Below are positions 26,751 to 34,960 of a stretch of 64,000 nt of DNA, piece by piece (positions within the stretch are counted from its first letter, which is position 1; each line of letters starts with the position of its first letter). The notes beneath the pieces were generated by a model that did not search any database, was not told the origin of the DNA, and worked only from the letters and a program-made list of their open reading frames with translations. The DNA lies in contig JAOADD010000038.1 of assembly GCA_026417495.1 (NCBI GenBank), positions 1-64,000 of the forward strand. Direction: 5' to 3'. The stretch comes from Ignavibacteria bacterium. GTDB lineage: Bacteria; Bacteroidota; Ignavibacteria; Tepidaquicellales; Tepidaquicellaceae. The position numbers and the translations under genes are program-made.

Positions 26751-27527
26751 TTACAGTTCAATCTCTATTGAAACGGGGCAATGATCACTACCCATTATTT
26801 GTGGATGTATTTTTGAAGTTTTTACGAATTTAACAAAATCATCAGATACCATAAAATAATCAATTCTCCAGCCTTCATTTCGTTCACGAGCTCTTGTTAT
26901 TGGATCCCAAAAAGTATATTGCCCAGATTCTTTGTTAAACAATCTAAAAACATCTACATAACCAAGATTAATAATTTTATCTATCCACTCTCTTTCTTCT
27001 GGTAAAAAGCCAGATACATTTAAATTTTCTTTTGGTTTTGCGAGGTCTATTTCCTTATGGGCTGTGTTGAAATCTCCTGCTACTATAATTCCTTTTTTAT
27101 CACGATAATTTTTTTCTAAATAATAGAATAATTCATCATAATATTCTAGTTTATATGCTACTCTTTCTGCACCCCTACCACCATTTGGGAAATATGAATT
27201 TACAAGAAGGAAATTGTCAAATTCTGCAAATATTACTCTCCCTTCAATGTCAAACTTTTCATTATTAAATCCATAAATTATTTTTAATGGTTCAATTCTG
27301 GTGTATATACAAACTCCTGAATATCCTTTCCTTTGAGCTGAAAACCAATAAGATTTATATTTATCAACATTTATTATATCAGCAGGTAACTGTTCTTTAT
27401 GCGCTTTTATTTCCTGAAAACATAGAATATCACCATTAATCCAATCATAAAAGGTCGTACCAAATTTATTATACAATGCCCTGATCCCATTTACATTCCA
27501 AGTATATATAATAATTTTATTTTTCAA
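26751..27527 (-). CDS. xth: exodeoxyribonuclease III / AP endonuclease
   Basis: A base-excision repair nuclease that cuts at abasic sites and degrades 3' ends. The 258 residues contain all catalytic blocks: YTWNVNGIRA (Asn), ICFQEIKAH (Glu metal ligand), SYFPNGG, VAGDFNTAH (Asp, Asn), RRIDYFMVS-like WRIDYFMVSDD and MGSDHCPVSIEI (catalytic Asp-His) at the C-terminus. The length is normal. It is a single gene on the minus strand, facing a long non-coding region at its 5' side. Confidence 0.95.
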   Translation of the reverse strand: MKNKIIIYTWNVNGIRALYNKFGTTFYDWINGDILCFQEIKAHKEQLPADIINVDKYKSYWFSAQRKGYSGVCIYTRIEPLKIIYGFNNEKFDIEGRVIFAEFDNFLLVNSYFPNGGRGAERVAYKLEYYDELFYYLEKNYRDKKGIIVAGDFNTAHKEIDLAKPKENLNVSGFLPEEREWIDKIINLGYVDVFRLFNKESGQYTFWDPITRARERNEGWRIDYFMVSDDFVKFVKTSKIHPQIMGSDHCPVSIEIEL

Positions 27528-27977
27528 TTTAATTTTTCTTTTATTATAAAAAAATATTTCTAAATTTACAATTTATATGCACAACCACTATGAATAAATA
27601 TAGTCAATGGTAAAATTAAAAATAAAATATAAATTATTCTTTTAGCATACGAACTCAGAATTTAGTATAAGTTTCATCATATTTTTTTGAATCATATTAT
27701 TTTTATAAATATTTAATTGATTTATAAATGGAAATAAAGAAATAGAGTTTTTTATTATCTTTGCATAAAATAGTCCAATGGTTTATTTTTTTAATATTAT
27801 ACAAGATTCCGATGAAATTTGAAAAAACAACTTTTTAATTATAGAAAAACCACAAAAAATATGTAATTTGAACATATTTTTCATTATTTTTTTAAGTAAG
27901 CCTGTATCCGTTTAAAAAATTATTTTTTCTTTTGATATTATTCTTTTTTTATTTTATTTAAATATATATATTTAAAT
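27528..27977. other. 450-bp non-coding region with a possible promoter element
   Basis: This is the longest gene-free stretch in the window, between divergent xth and the HD protein gene. TATCTTTG at 27756-27763 is an exact match to the TAnnTTTG -7 element of Bacteroidota promoters, but no TTG lies at the expected upstream distance. If it is used, the mRNA leader for the HD gene would be about 210 nt. Only very short ORFs occur, for example an 8-codon ORF near 27812. I see no tRNA or known riboswitch fold. Confidence 0.4.
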
Positions 27978-27978
27978 A
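27955..27978. repeat. 24-bp perfect A/T palindrome at the start codon of the HD gene
   Basis: The two halves (TATTTAAATATA and its complement) are perfectly self-complementary from 27955 to 27978. The last base is the A of the ATG. It contains only A and T, so chance is not negligible, but its exact placement on the start codon is striking. It could be an operator for a dimeric regulator or a weak hairpin that hides the start. Confidence 0.5.
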
Positions 27979-29189
27979 TGAGACCTTATTTTGACATAAA
28001 AATGTTAATGCAAAATCCAAAGTTCCCTTATGCTATGGAGCTTTTGGAGTATTTTAAAAAGAGAACAGTACCTGATAAGGGTTTACTTGAAAAATTGTAT
28101 GGTGCTTCAAAGACTGATATATTGCAAAAACAAATTGGATTATTTTTTGAAAATAATTATAAAGAAAACTTCGTTATTAGGAAACATGATTATGAAGCAC
28201 CTGTTGAGATTTATAATACAAGAACGAATTTAGAGCAGGATTTAGATTATCAAAAGATTCATAATGATATCATAGAAGGACGAGAACCAGAATTATACTA
28301 TTTGCGAAAGTTTTATGGAAACTTTTCAGAACAAATTCAGTTTTTGTATTCTAAGTATTTAAAGTATAATTTAAAAAGAAGGTGTGAACTTCCTGCAGCA
28401 TCACATTTAAACAGAGTTGCTGGTGTAGCAATTAAGCTAAATTTTAATAGCGATGGCTCTTTTAAATATGGTGCTGTTGCGGGACTTCATGATGTAATTG
28501 AAGATCTATTTCCTGTAATTAAAGATGAGAATGGTAATCACTACGACTTTGAACATTATAAAGACTTTATTGAGAAATATATTCCTGAAGAAGTTAGAGA
28601 AGAAATAAAAATTTTATCTAATCATTATGATATGATTCTTGCTTACGTGGTTAAATATTTACGAGATACAGATAAGGCAATGACTAAAAATAACATACTT
28701 GATATGCTAAAATATATGACAAGTAAAGAACAATGGGAATTGAATAAGTATATAAGAAAAATGATTGTACTTATTGAGAAGGATAATTCACTGAATGAAA
28801 AGGAAATAATAGATGATATAAAATGGAAATGTTACTATGAACTGTATTTAAATGGTATTGCAACTGCTTCTAAGAGTATGAATAATTTCAGGTTATTCGA
28901 AATCAAGGGAATAGACCTGCTGGATAATTTTCATGGAAAAGATGTATTATCAGTTGATGGTAGAATAAGAAATATCAAGAAAAATATTATGTGGGCAAAA
29001 CTTGGATATAGTTTGTCGTCTACTTGGATGCCTTTGAATAATCATATTCGAGAATGCATGGAAGATGCTTTCGTAGCAGCTGAATGCATTGTATTGAGAG
29101 ACTTATTGCAAGAGCAATCCTCAATTGATTTTGTTATGGCTGGTTTGATTAAATTCAAGAAGTTAGAAGATGTCTTTTATATATCATAA
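27978..29189 (+). CDS. HD-domain protein with SpoT/Mesh1-like hydrolase motifs
   Basis: I do not recognise the full 403-residue protein. Its middle matches the metal-dependent HD hydrolase of (p)ppGpp hydrolases. SHLNRVAGVAIKL carries His143 (first metal ligand), AGLHDVIED carries His171-Asp172 and the Glu175-Asp176 pair of the HDxxED motif, and EIKGIDLLDN (about 309-317) resembles the later VKLADRLHN box, with Asp313 as the last ligand. No RelA-type synthetase domain is present. The N-terminal 130 residues and the long spacing between the second and third motifs are unlike small alarmone hydrolases of about 180-200 residues. It has no signal peptide or membrane helix. The gene stands alone, behind a 450-bp region and a palindrome. 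Alarmone or other nucleotide hydrolysis is a hypothesis. Confidence 0.6.
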   Translation: MRPYFDIKMLMQNPKFPYAMELLEYFKKRTVPDKGLLEKLYGASKTDILQKQIGLFFENNYKENFVIRKHDYEAPVEIYNTRTNLEQDLDYQKIHNDIIEGREPELYYLRKFYGNFSEQIQFLYSKYLKYNLKRRCELPAASHLNRVAGVAIKLNFNSDGSFKYGAVAGLHDVIEDLFPVIKDENGNHYDFEHYKDFIEKYIPEEVREEIKILSNHYDMILAYVVKYLRDTDKAMTKNNILDMLKYMTSKEQWELNKYIRKMIVLIEKDNSLNEKEIIDDIKWKCYYELYLNGIATASKSMNNFRLFEIKGIDLLDNFHGKDVLSVDGRIRNIKKNIMWAKLGYSLSSTWMPLNNHIRECMEDAFVAAECIVLRDLLQEQSSIDFVMAGLIKFKKLEDVFYIS

Positions 29190-29200
29190 GAATGAATTTT

Positions 29201-29701
29201 CTATCTACTTTTTATAATTTTTTCGGGGTCTTCAGGATATAATCTACCACCTCTTACAGTTGCTCCTAAAACAATTCCTGCACTTATTAATACAATATTT
29301 TTAACAATATATTGACCTTCTAATGATAATGCAATTGGGAAAACCCTGAATATTTCAGAAGGATAAAGAAAAAGTGGTGTAAATGTGCCTATCATTTGTA
29401 AAAAAAGAAGTAGTAGAGTTTCTCTTAAAAATTTGTTGATTAACAATCCAATCCCAATTAATACTTCCCAAGTTGCAAGTCCATATATGATAGCTTTTTT
29501 TGGTAATAAATGAAAGGTTAAATCATCTATTGTTCGAATGGCTAAAGTTTCAGCAGGGCTTAATCCCTCAAAAAATTTTAATATTCCAAACCAGAAAAAA
29601 ACTATTCCAATACTTATTCTTAATAATGTAAGTCCATTTTTTGACATCCAGCCAGTAATTGCTTTATCGATTTTTTGAAATTCTTCACCTCTCTTAAACA
29701 T
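29201..29701 (-). CDS. DoxX-like membrane protein
   Basis: 166 residues with four hydrophobic helices. The first, LLRISIGIVFFWFGILKFFEGLSPAE (about 25-50), carries the WFGxLKF signature of the DoxX/YkgB group. LATWEVLIGIGLLI and LLLLFLQMIGTF follow. Members are small quinone- or redox-linked inner-membrane proteins with no firm general function. A 17-nt palindrome lies 16 nt upstream of its ATG. It is divergent from the acyl-CoA synthetase gene. Confidence 0.8.
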   Translation of the reverse strand: MFKRGEEFQKIDKAITGWMSKNGLTLLRISIGIVFFWFGILKFFEGLSPAETLAIRTIDDLTFHLLPKKAIIYGLATWEVLIGIGLLINKFLRETLLLLFLQMIGTFTPLFLYPSEIFRVFPIALSLEGQYIVKNIVLISAGIVLGATVRGGRLYPEDPEKIIKSR

Positions 29702-29717
29702 TGTTTGAATCTTTTTA

Positions 29718-29734
29718 TTTTACAAAATGTAAAA
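29718..29734. promoter_or_regulatory. candidate operator (17-nt palindrome)
   Basis: TTTTACA and TGTAAAA flank AAA, making a perfect 7-bp inverted repeat centred 25 nt upstream of the DoxX-like start, in the space between divergent genes. It looks like a binding site for a dimeric repressor or activator. The half-site spacing differs from the CopY/BlaI TACAnnTGTA box. Which gene it would control is not known. Confidence 0.4.
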
Positions 29735-29835
29735 CAAATTATTTAGAAAATTAGTTTTAAAATTAATAATAGAATTATTAGTTAATTTTTAATTAGTTTA
29801 ATTATCTGTATTTTTAATGAAAAATAAAATTTATA

Positions 29836-31947
29836 ATGGCGGAAAAGGTTAACTTAAATAAATTTTTTTATCCAAAGTCTATCGCTGTAATTGGAGCATC
29901 AACAAAGAGGGGTTCTCTTAGCTGGGAATTAATTAATAACCTCGTTAAATTTGGGTATCAAGGAAGAATTTTTCCGATTAATCCTAAAGCAGAAGTGATT
30001 CAATGTATGAAGGTTTATAAATCGGTTACAGAAATTAAGGAAAAAATTGATCTCGCCATCATTATGGTTTCAAGAAATCTTGTTCTACAAGCAATTGATG
30101 AGTGTTTTAAAAAGAAAATTGATTCTATTCTATTAATTACTGCTGGTTTTAAAGAAACAGGAAAATCAGGTGCCTCTCTTGAAGATGAAATTGTTAGAAG
30201 AGTGAATATATATAAAATGAACCTTGTAGGTCCTAACTGTATGGGAATTATTAATATGGAGGAAGCTATTAGTATGAATGCTACTTTTGTTAGGAATTTT
30301 CCTATAAGTGGTGGTATTGCTTTTGTTTCTCAAAGTGGTGCTTTAGGAGCAGCGGTACTTGCTCTCCTTGAGCAAAAGGATATTGGAATAATACATTTTA
30401 TCAGTATTGGCAACAAAGCAGATATTACTGAAAATGATGTGATAAAATATTGGAAAGATATTGATGTAATCAAAGTTATAACAGTTTATCTTGAGTCTTT
30501 TGCAAATTCTAATGAATTTCTGAAAGTAGCAAGTGAAGTTACGAAAATTAAACCGATTATCGCTATAAAAGCAGCAAGAACTTCTAGTGGGCAAAAAGCA
30601 GCTTCATCTCATACAGGTGCATTAGCAAGTAGTGAAAAAGTTGTTAATACGATATTCGAGCAAACTGGTGTTATAAGGGTAGATACAGTTGAAGAAATGT
30701 TTGACCTTGCTAAGTGTTTTGATAGAGTGAGTTTACCTTTCGGAAATAGACTTGGAATTCTAACTAATGCTGGTGGACCTGCGATTTTAACAGCAGACGA
30801 AGCGGATAAATGGGGTTTAACATTACCACCCTTGACAAATGCGACAATAAATAAATTAAAAGAATTTGCTCCTGAAGAAGCTGCTTTGAATAATCCTGTT
30901 GATTTACTACCCCCTGCAACTGCAGAAATGTATGCGAAAGCAACTGAACTTATGTTGAAAGATGATAATATTGATTCACTTATCATTATTCTTGGGCCTC
31001 CATTAATGTTAGATACTCTTGAAATTGCAAAAGCAATTAGTGATGCAACTAAAGTTTCGAAGAAAACATCTATTTTAGTTCTCATGTCTCAAGATTACAA
31101 TATTCCTAAATTAAGTAAATTGGATTATAACCATCCACCAATATTGAATAGTGCTGAATCTGCTGCAAGGTGTATTGGCAGAATGTATCAATACAAATTG
31201 TGGAAAGAGTTAGAAACAAGTAGATACAAGAAATTTGATGAAAATAAAATCAAGACTTCGAAGTTAGTGAATGTGCTTAAGAAAGGTGAATATTATCTGG
31301 ATTCAGAAACCACATTTAAAATTTTAGAAACTTATGGTTTTCCAGTTATACAGACAAAACTGGCAAAGGATCTACAGGAATCAGTTTCTATCGCAGAAGA
31401 AATTGGATTTCCATTAGTAATAAAAGCGGAAGCAAAAGGATTAGTACATAAAACTGAAGTTGGAGCTGTAATAACAGATATTAAAAATATAGAAGAACTG
31501 GTACAAGCAGAAAACCTTATACTATCAAGATTAAAAGAGAAAGAACTGGATAAAGGTTTTATTGGATTTTTAATGCAACCATTTTTCAAAGGAGATGTTG
31601 AGACTATTCTTGGATCCTTTAAAGATGAATCTGCGGGGCATTTGATTATGTTTGGGATGGGTGGAATTTTTGTTGAAGTTTATAAAGATACTTCATTTAG
31701 AATTGCACCTGTGTCAGTTAGAGATGCTGAACTTATGATTAACTCAATTAAAGGAAATAAAATTCTTTCTGGTATAAGAGGGAAAAAACCAGTAGACAAA
31801 GAGTTCATTAAAGAAAATATTTTAAGGCTGTCGAGTTTTGTTTGTGATTTTCCTGAATTTATTGAAATAGATTTTAATCCTTTCATTGTTAGTTATGAGA
31901 GAGATAGATGTAAGATTTTAGATGCAAGAATTAAATTTAAAAATTAA
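29836..31947 (+). CDS. ADP-forming acetate/acyl-CoA synthetase, fused alpha-beta
   Basis: Converts an acyl-CoA, ADP and phosphate to the acid, ATP and CoA (reversible), conserving energy by substrate-level phosphorylation. The 703 residues run: CoA-binding Rossmann domain (PKSIAVIGAST, about 10-130), two succinyl-CoA-ligase-like domains with the phospho-histidine His259 in SSHTGALASS, then from about 475 an ATP-grasp domain (FPLVIKAEAKGLVHKTEVGAV, DFNPFI). Both subunits are joined in alpha-beta order as in many bacterial homologues. It suggests acetate or branched-chain acyl-CoA metabolism, fitting the E1/E3 genes at 22-25 kb. ATG at 29836, A/T-only leader. queD follows after 9 nt. Confidence 0.93.
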   Translation: MAEKVNLNKFFYPKSIAVIGASTKRGSLSWELINNLVKFGYQGRIFPINPKAEVIQCMKVYKSVTEIKEKIDLAIIMVSRNLVLQAIDECFKKKIDSILLITAGFKETGKSGASLEDEIVRRVNIYKMNLVGPNCMGIINMEEAISMNATFVRNFPISGGIAFVSQSGALGAAVLALLEQKDIGIIHFISIGNKADITENDVIKYWKDIDVIKVITVYLESFANSNEFLKVASEVTKIKPIIAIKAARTSSGQKAASSHTGALASSEKVVNTIFEQTGVIRVDTVEEMFDLAKCFDRVSLPFGNRLGILTNAGGPAILTADEADKWGLTLPPLTNATINKLKEFAPEEAALNNPVDLLPPATAEMYAKATELMLKDDNIDSLIIILGPPLMLDTLEIAKAISDATKVSKKTSILVLMSQDYNIPKLSKLDYNHPPILNSAESAARCIGRMYQYKLWKELETSRYKKFDENKIKTSKLVNVLKKGEYYLDSETTFKILETYGFPVIQTKLAKDLQESVSIAEEIGFPLVIKAEAKGLVHKTEVGAVITDIKNIEELVQAENLILSRLKEKELDKGFIGFLMQPFFKGDVETILGSFKDESAGHLIMFGMGGIFVEVYKDTSFRIAPVSVRDAELMINSIKGNKILSGIRGKKPVDKEFIKENILRLSSFVCDFPEFIEIDFNPFIVSYERDRCKILDARIKFKN

Positions 31948-31956
31948 AATTTAATT

Positions 31957-32385
31957 ATGAAGATATCAAAAGAATTTAGGTGGGAAATGGGACATAGATT
32001 ACCATTACATCAGGGGCCATGTAGAAATGTTCACGGTCACTCTTATAGAATGTTTGTTGAGCTGGAAGGTGAGCCCATGGAAACAGGTATGATTATAGAT
32101 TTCAGTGATTTAAGTTTATTAATTAAACCAATTATAGAAGAGCTTGATCATTCTTTTTTATGTTCAGAGGATGATAAAGAGTTAATTGAATTCCTAAAAA
32201 GGATGAATTTAAAATATACAGTTGTAAAATATTTTGCAACAGTCGAAAATATATGTAAGGATTTATTCGAAAGAATCAAAAAAAAGATTTTAGAAAGTAA
32301 TTTATCAAATATAAAAAATCTTACTGTTAGAATTCATGAAACCCCCAATGCATATGCAGAATATTCAGGAGTGTTAAAACCATAA
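31957..32385 (+). CDS. queD: 6-carboxytetrahydropterin synthase
   Basis: Makes 6-carboxy-tetrahydropterin from dihydroneopterin triphosphate, an early step towards queuosine. The 142 residues contain the zinc histidines His13 (MGHRL), His26 and His28 (VHGH), the catalytic cysteine region CRNVHGH (Cys22), GMIIDFSDL, LDHSFL and the C-terminal glutamate in RIHETPNAYAEY. The related 6-pyruvoyl-tetrahydropterin synthase fold cannot be excluded, but the CxxxHGH pattern and a tgt gene in the window (52244) favour QueD. It converges with the DUF255 gene, 9 nt apart. Confidence 0.9.
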   Translation: MKISKEFRWEMGHRLPLHQGPCRNVHGHSYRMFVELEGEPMETGMIIDFSDLSLLIKPIIEELDHSFLCSEDDKELIEFLKRMNLKYTVVKYFATVENICKDLFERIKKKILESNLSNIKNLTVRIHETPNAYAEYSGVLKP

Positions 32386-32394
32386 TGCTACAAG

Positions 32395-34494
32395 TTAAAT
32401 TTTCTCTATAGAGTTTTTTAATTCATCAATATGTGTTAAAGGCTTATCACATTTAAAATTTTTGCATAGAAAAATCTTATTACCTTCTATGTTATAATTT
32501 TCAAACACCTTATACTTATTTATCAATTCTTCATTTATTAAAAAAGTAGTATAAAAAGGTATGAATTTTTTATTAAGGTAAGTTTGTGATTCTTTCAGAA
32601 AATCTTGTTTTATGTCTTTTGAGAAAATAATTTCTAAACCACCTTTTATTAATAACAATAATACCGTTATTATTTGTGGATGTGAATATGGTGAATCTTC
32701 TATTGTATTTATAAAACTTTCAATTGATTTTGTGACCTTTTCGTCGTATGAAAATTCTTCATCAAATATTTTCATTTTTATTAGAAGTTCTAACATTATA
32801 GAATTAGAAGATGGCTCAGAAGTATCAGTGATATCTTTTATTTTGAGTATTAGATTGTCTTTGTCTTTGGATGTGTCCCAAAACCCACCAGAATTATCAT
32901 CATAAAATAGTTCTAATGTTCTTTTAAATAAATTTTGTGCTTTTATTAAGTATTCTGTTTTATAAGTTGATTGATATAAACTTATTAAAGCATTTATCAA
33001 ATGTGCATAATCATCAAGATTACCTTCGTTAATTTTTACTTCGTCTTTGTAACTGTGGTATAATTTGTTCTCAGATAAGTCATATAGTTTTGAAAAGATA
33101 AATCTCACTGATCTTTCGGCAGTATCTAAATATTTTGATTCTGATGTTATTTTATATAATTCAACTATTGCATTAATCATCATTCCATTCCAGCTCGTAA
33201 TTATTTTAGTATCGACTTCAGGAGGTATACGTTTTTTTCTTTCTGCTATTAATTTGTCTTTTGCAGATTTCAAAATTTTAATAGCATCTTCTGTCGTTAG
33301 GGAAAAATTTTTTGCAGCATCAAAAATATCATTATCAATATAAAGTACATTGAAATTTTCAAAACCATGATGGTATTCAGGTATTGTATTCCCTTCATAC
33401 TTAATTCCATAAATATATGAGAATAATTTTAATTCTTCTTTATTAAGTATATTTTCTAAATCATTAAATTTCCATAAATAGTAATAGCCTTCTTGTTTAA
33501 TCCCTTTATCGTTTATGCTTTCTGCATCTTCTGAGGAAAAGAATCCACCTTCTTCACTATATAACTTTTTTAGTACATACTCAGAAGTCTTTATTGCGAC
33601 ATCTAAAAATAAATTTTCGTTTGTAATTTTGTATGCATCTATATAGATGATAATTAATTGCGCTTGGTCATATAACATTTTTTCAAAATGAGGAACACGC
33701 CAAAATCTATCCACACTATATCTATGGAAACCACCTTCTAAATGGTCAAATATGCCTCCATTATACATTGCTTTTAAAGTATGGGTTGTAATGTCAAGTG
33801 CTTCTTTGTCTTTATAAAAATAATAATATTTCAATAGAAAATTTAGAAATGATGGTCTTGGGAATTTGTTTGAAGTGCCAAATCCACCATATTCGTAATC
33901 GTAATATCTTTTTGCGGATTCAAAACACTCTTGTATTATTTTTTCGTAATTTACTTTTTCATTTGAAGTCCTTTGGTGTTCTGTTTTATTTTTTAGTAAC
34001 TGAAAGATTTTGTCTGCACTGTCATTAATATCTTTCTGTTTTGTTTGCCATAAATTATGAACTTGGTTAAAAACATCCTCTAATCCACTTCTTCCGTATT
34101 TTGCTTTTGGAGGTAAATAAGTAAAACCATAAAAAGGTTTTAAACTGTGATTCAGGAATATGTTCAACGGCCAACCACCATATCCAAGCATTGATTGGAG
34201 TGCAATCATATATATCTTATCTACTTCTGGATATTCTTCTCTATCTACTTTGATGTTAATAAAATAGTTATTCATCATATTTGCTATCTCTTCATTCTCG
34301 AAAGATTCTCTTGCCATAACATGGCACCAATAACATGATGAGTAACCAATTGAAAGAAATATTGGTTTGTTTTGTTTTCTTGCTTCTTCAAATGCTTCTT
34401 CTCCCCAAGGATACCAATTTACAGGATTAAATGCATGTTGTAAAAGATACGGGCTTTTTTCTGAAATCAGTTTGTTTGGTTTTCTTATATTCAA
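32395..34494 (-). CDS. DUF255 thioredoxin-domain protein (YyaL/SPATA20 family)
   Basis: A 699-residue cytosolic protein. The N-terminal thioredoxin-like domain has [38 protein letters not shown] with the Cys54-Cys57 pair and FVKVDREE-like [16 protein letters not shown]. The rest is an (alpha/alpha)6-barrel resembling GlcNAc 2-epimerases ([50 protein letters not shown]). The family is widespread, and its reaction is not established. The length is normal for the family. It is a single gene on the minus strand. Confidence 0.92.
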   Translation of the reverse strand: MNIRKPNKLISEKSPYLLQHAFNPVNWYPWGEEAFEEARKQNKPIFLSIGYSSCYWCHVMARESFENEEIANMMNNYFINIKVDREEYPEVDKIYMIALQSMLGYGGWPLNIFLNHSLKPFYGFTYLPPKAKYGRSGLEDVFNQVHNLWQTKQKDINDSADKIFQLLKNKTEHQRTSNEKVNYEKIIQECFESAKRYYDYEYGGFGTSNKFPRPSFLNFLLKYYYFYKDKEALDITTHTLKAMYNGGIFDHLEGGFHRYSVDRFWRVPHFEKMLYDQAQLIIIYIDAYKITNENLFLDVAIKTSEYVLKKLYSEEGGFFSSEDAESINDKGIKQEGYYYLWKFNDLENILNKEELKLFSYIYGIKYEGNTIPEYHHGFENFNVLYIDNDIFDAAKNFSLTTEDAIKILKSAKDKLIAERKKRIPPEVDTKIITSWNGMMINAIVELYKITSESKYLDTAERSVRFIFSKLYDLSENKLYHSYKDEVKINEGNLDDYAHLINALISLYQSTYKTEYLIKAQNLFKRTLELFYDDNSGGFWDTSKDKDNLILKIKDITDTSEPSSNSIMLELLIKMKIFDEEFSYDEKVTKSIESFINTIEDSPYSHPQIITVLLLLIKGGLEIIFSKDIKQDFLKESQTYLNKKFIPFYTTFLINEELINKYKVFENYNIEGNKIFLCKNFKCDKPLTHIDELKNSIEKI

Positions 34495-34642
34495 ATTATT
34501 AATATTTAATATAGTAAATAATCTTGAAATTATCTTAATTTAAAACAAAAAAATGTATTTTTAAATTCATACTTAAATTTATAAGAATAACTTTTTTTTA
34601 TGTTTTTCCTTTTTTATATTGAATTGAAATTAATTTGAATTT

Positions 34643-34942
34643 ATGTCTAAAATTTTGTTCGAAATTAAATATAAAGTTATCCCTGAAAAAAGGGAAGAAT
34701 ACTTGAACGCTATTCAAGAAATGAGGGAAATTATTAGAAATAATTATCCCTGTCAATATTTTGTATTTGAAGAAAAAAAATATCCAAACACATTCTCAGA
34801 AATTTTTATTTGTGAGAATGAAGAGCAATTTGATTCGCTTGAAGATAACCAAACTGATGATGTCTATAATCTCACTAATAAAATTTACGATGAATTTATT
34901 CTTGATAGAAAAGTGACTTATTCAACTAAGTACGAAATATAA
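34643..34942 (+). CDS. small protein of unknown function (99 residues)
   Basis: Not recognised with certainty. The pattern FEIKYKVIPEKREEYLNAIQEMREI ... FEEKKYPNTFSEIFICENEEQFDSLED ... suits a ferredoxin-like alpha/beta barrel of the ABM/dimeric-barrel type, which covers monooxygenases and many non-enzymes. It has no signal peptide. ATG at 34643 without a Shine-Dalgarno sequence. It precedes the PgpH gene, whose reading frame begins just after its stop, so the two may share a transcript. Confidence 0.6.
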   Translation: MSKILFEIKYKVIPEKREEYLNAIQEMREIIRNNYPCQYFVFEEKKYPNTFSEIFICENEEQFDSLEDNQTDDVYNLTNKIYDEFILDRKVTYSTKYEI

Positions 34943-34960
34943 TAAATATTCAAATTTTGA

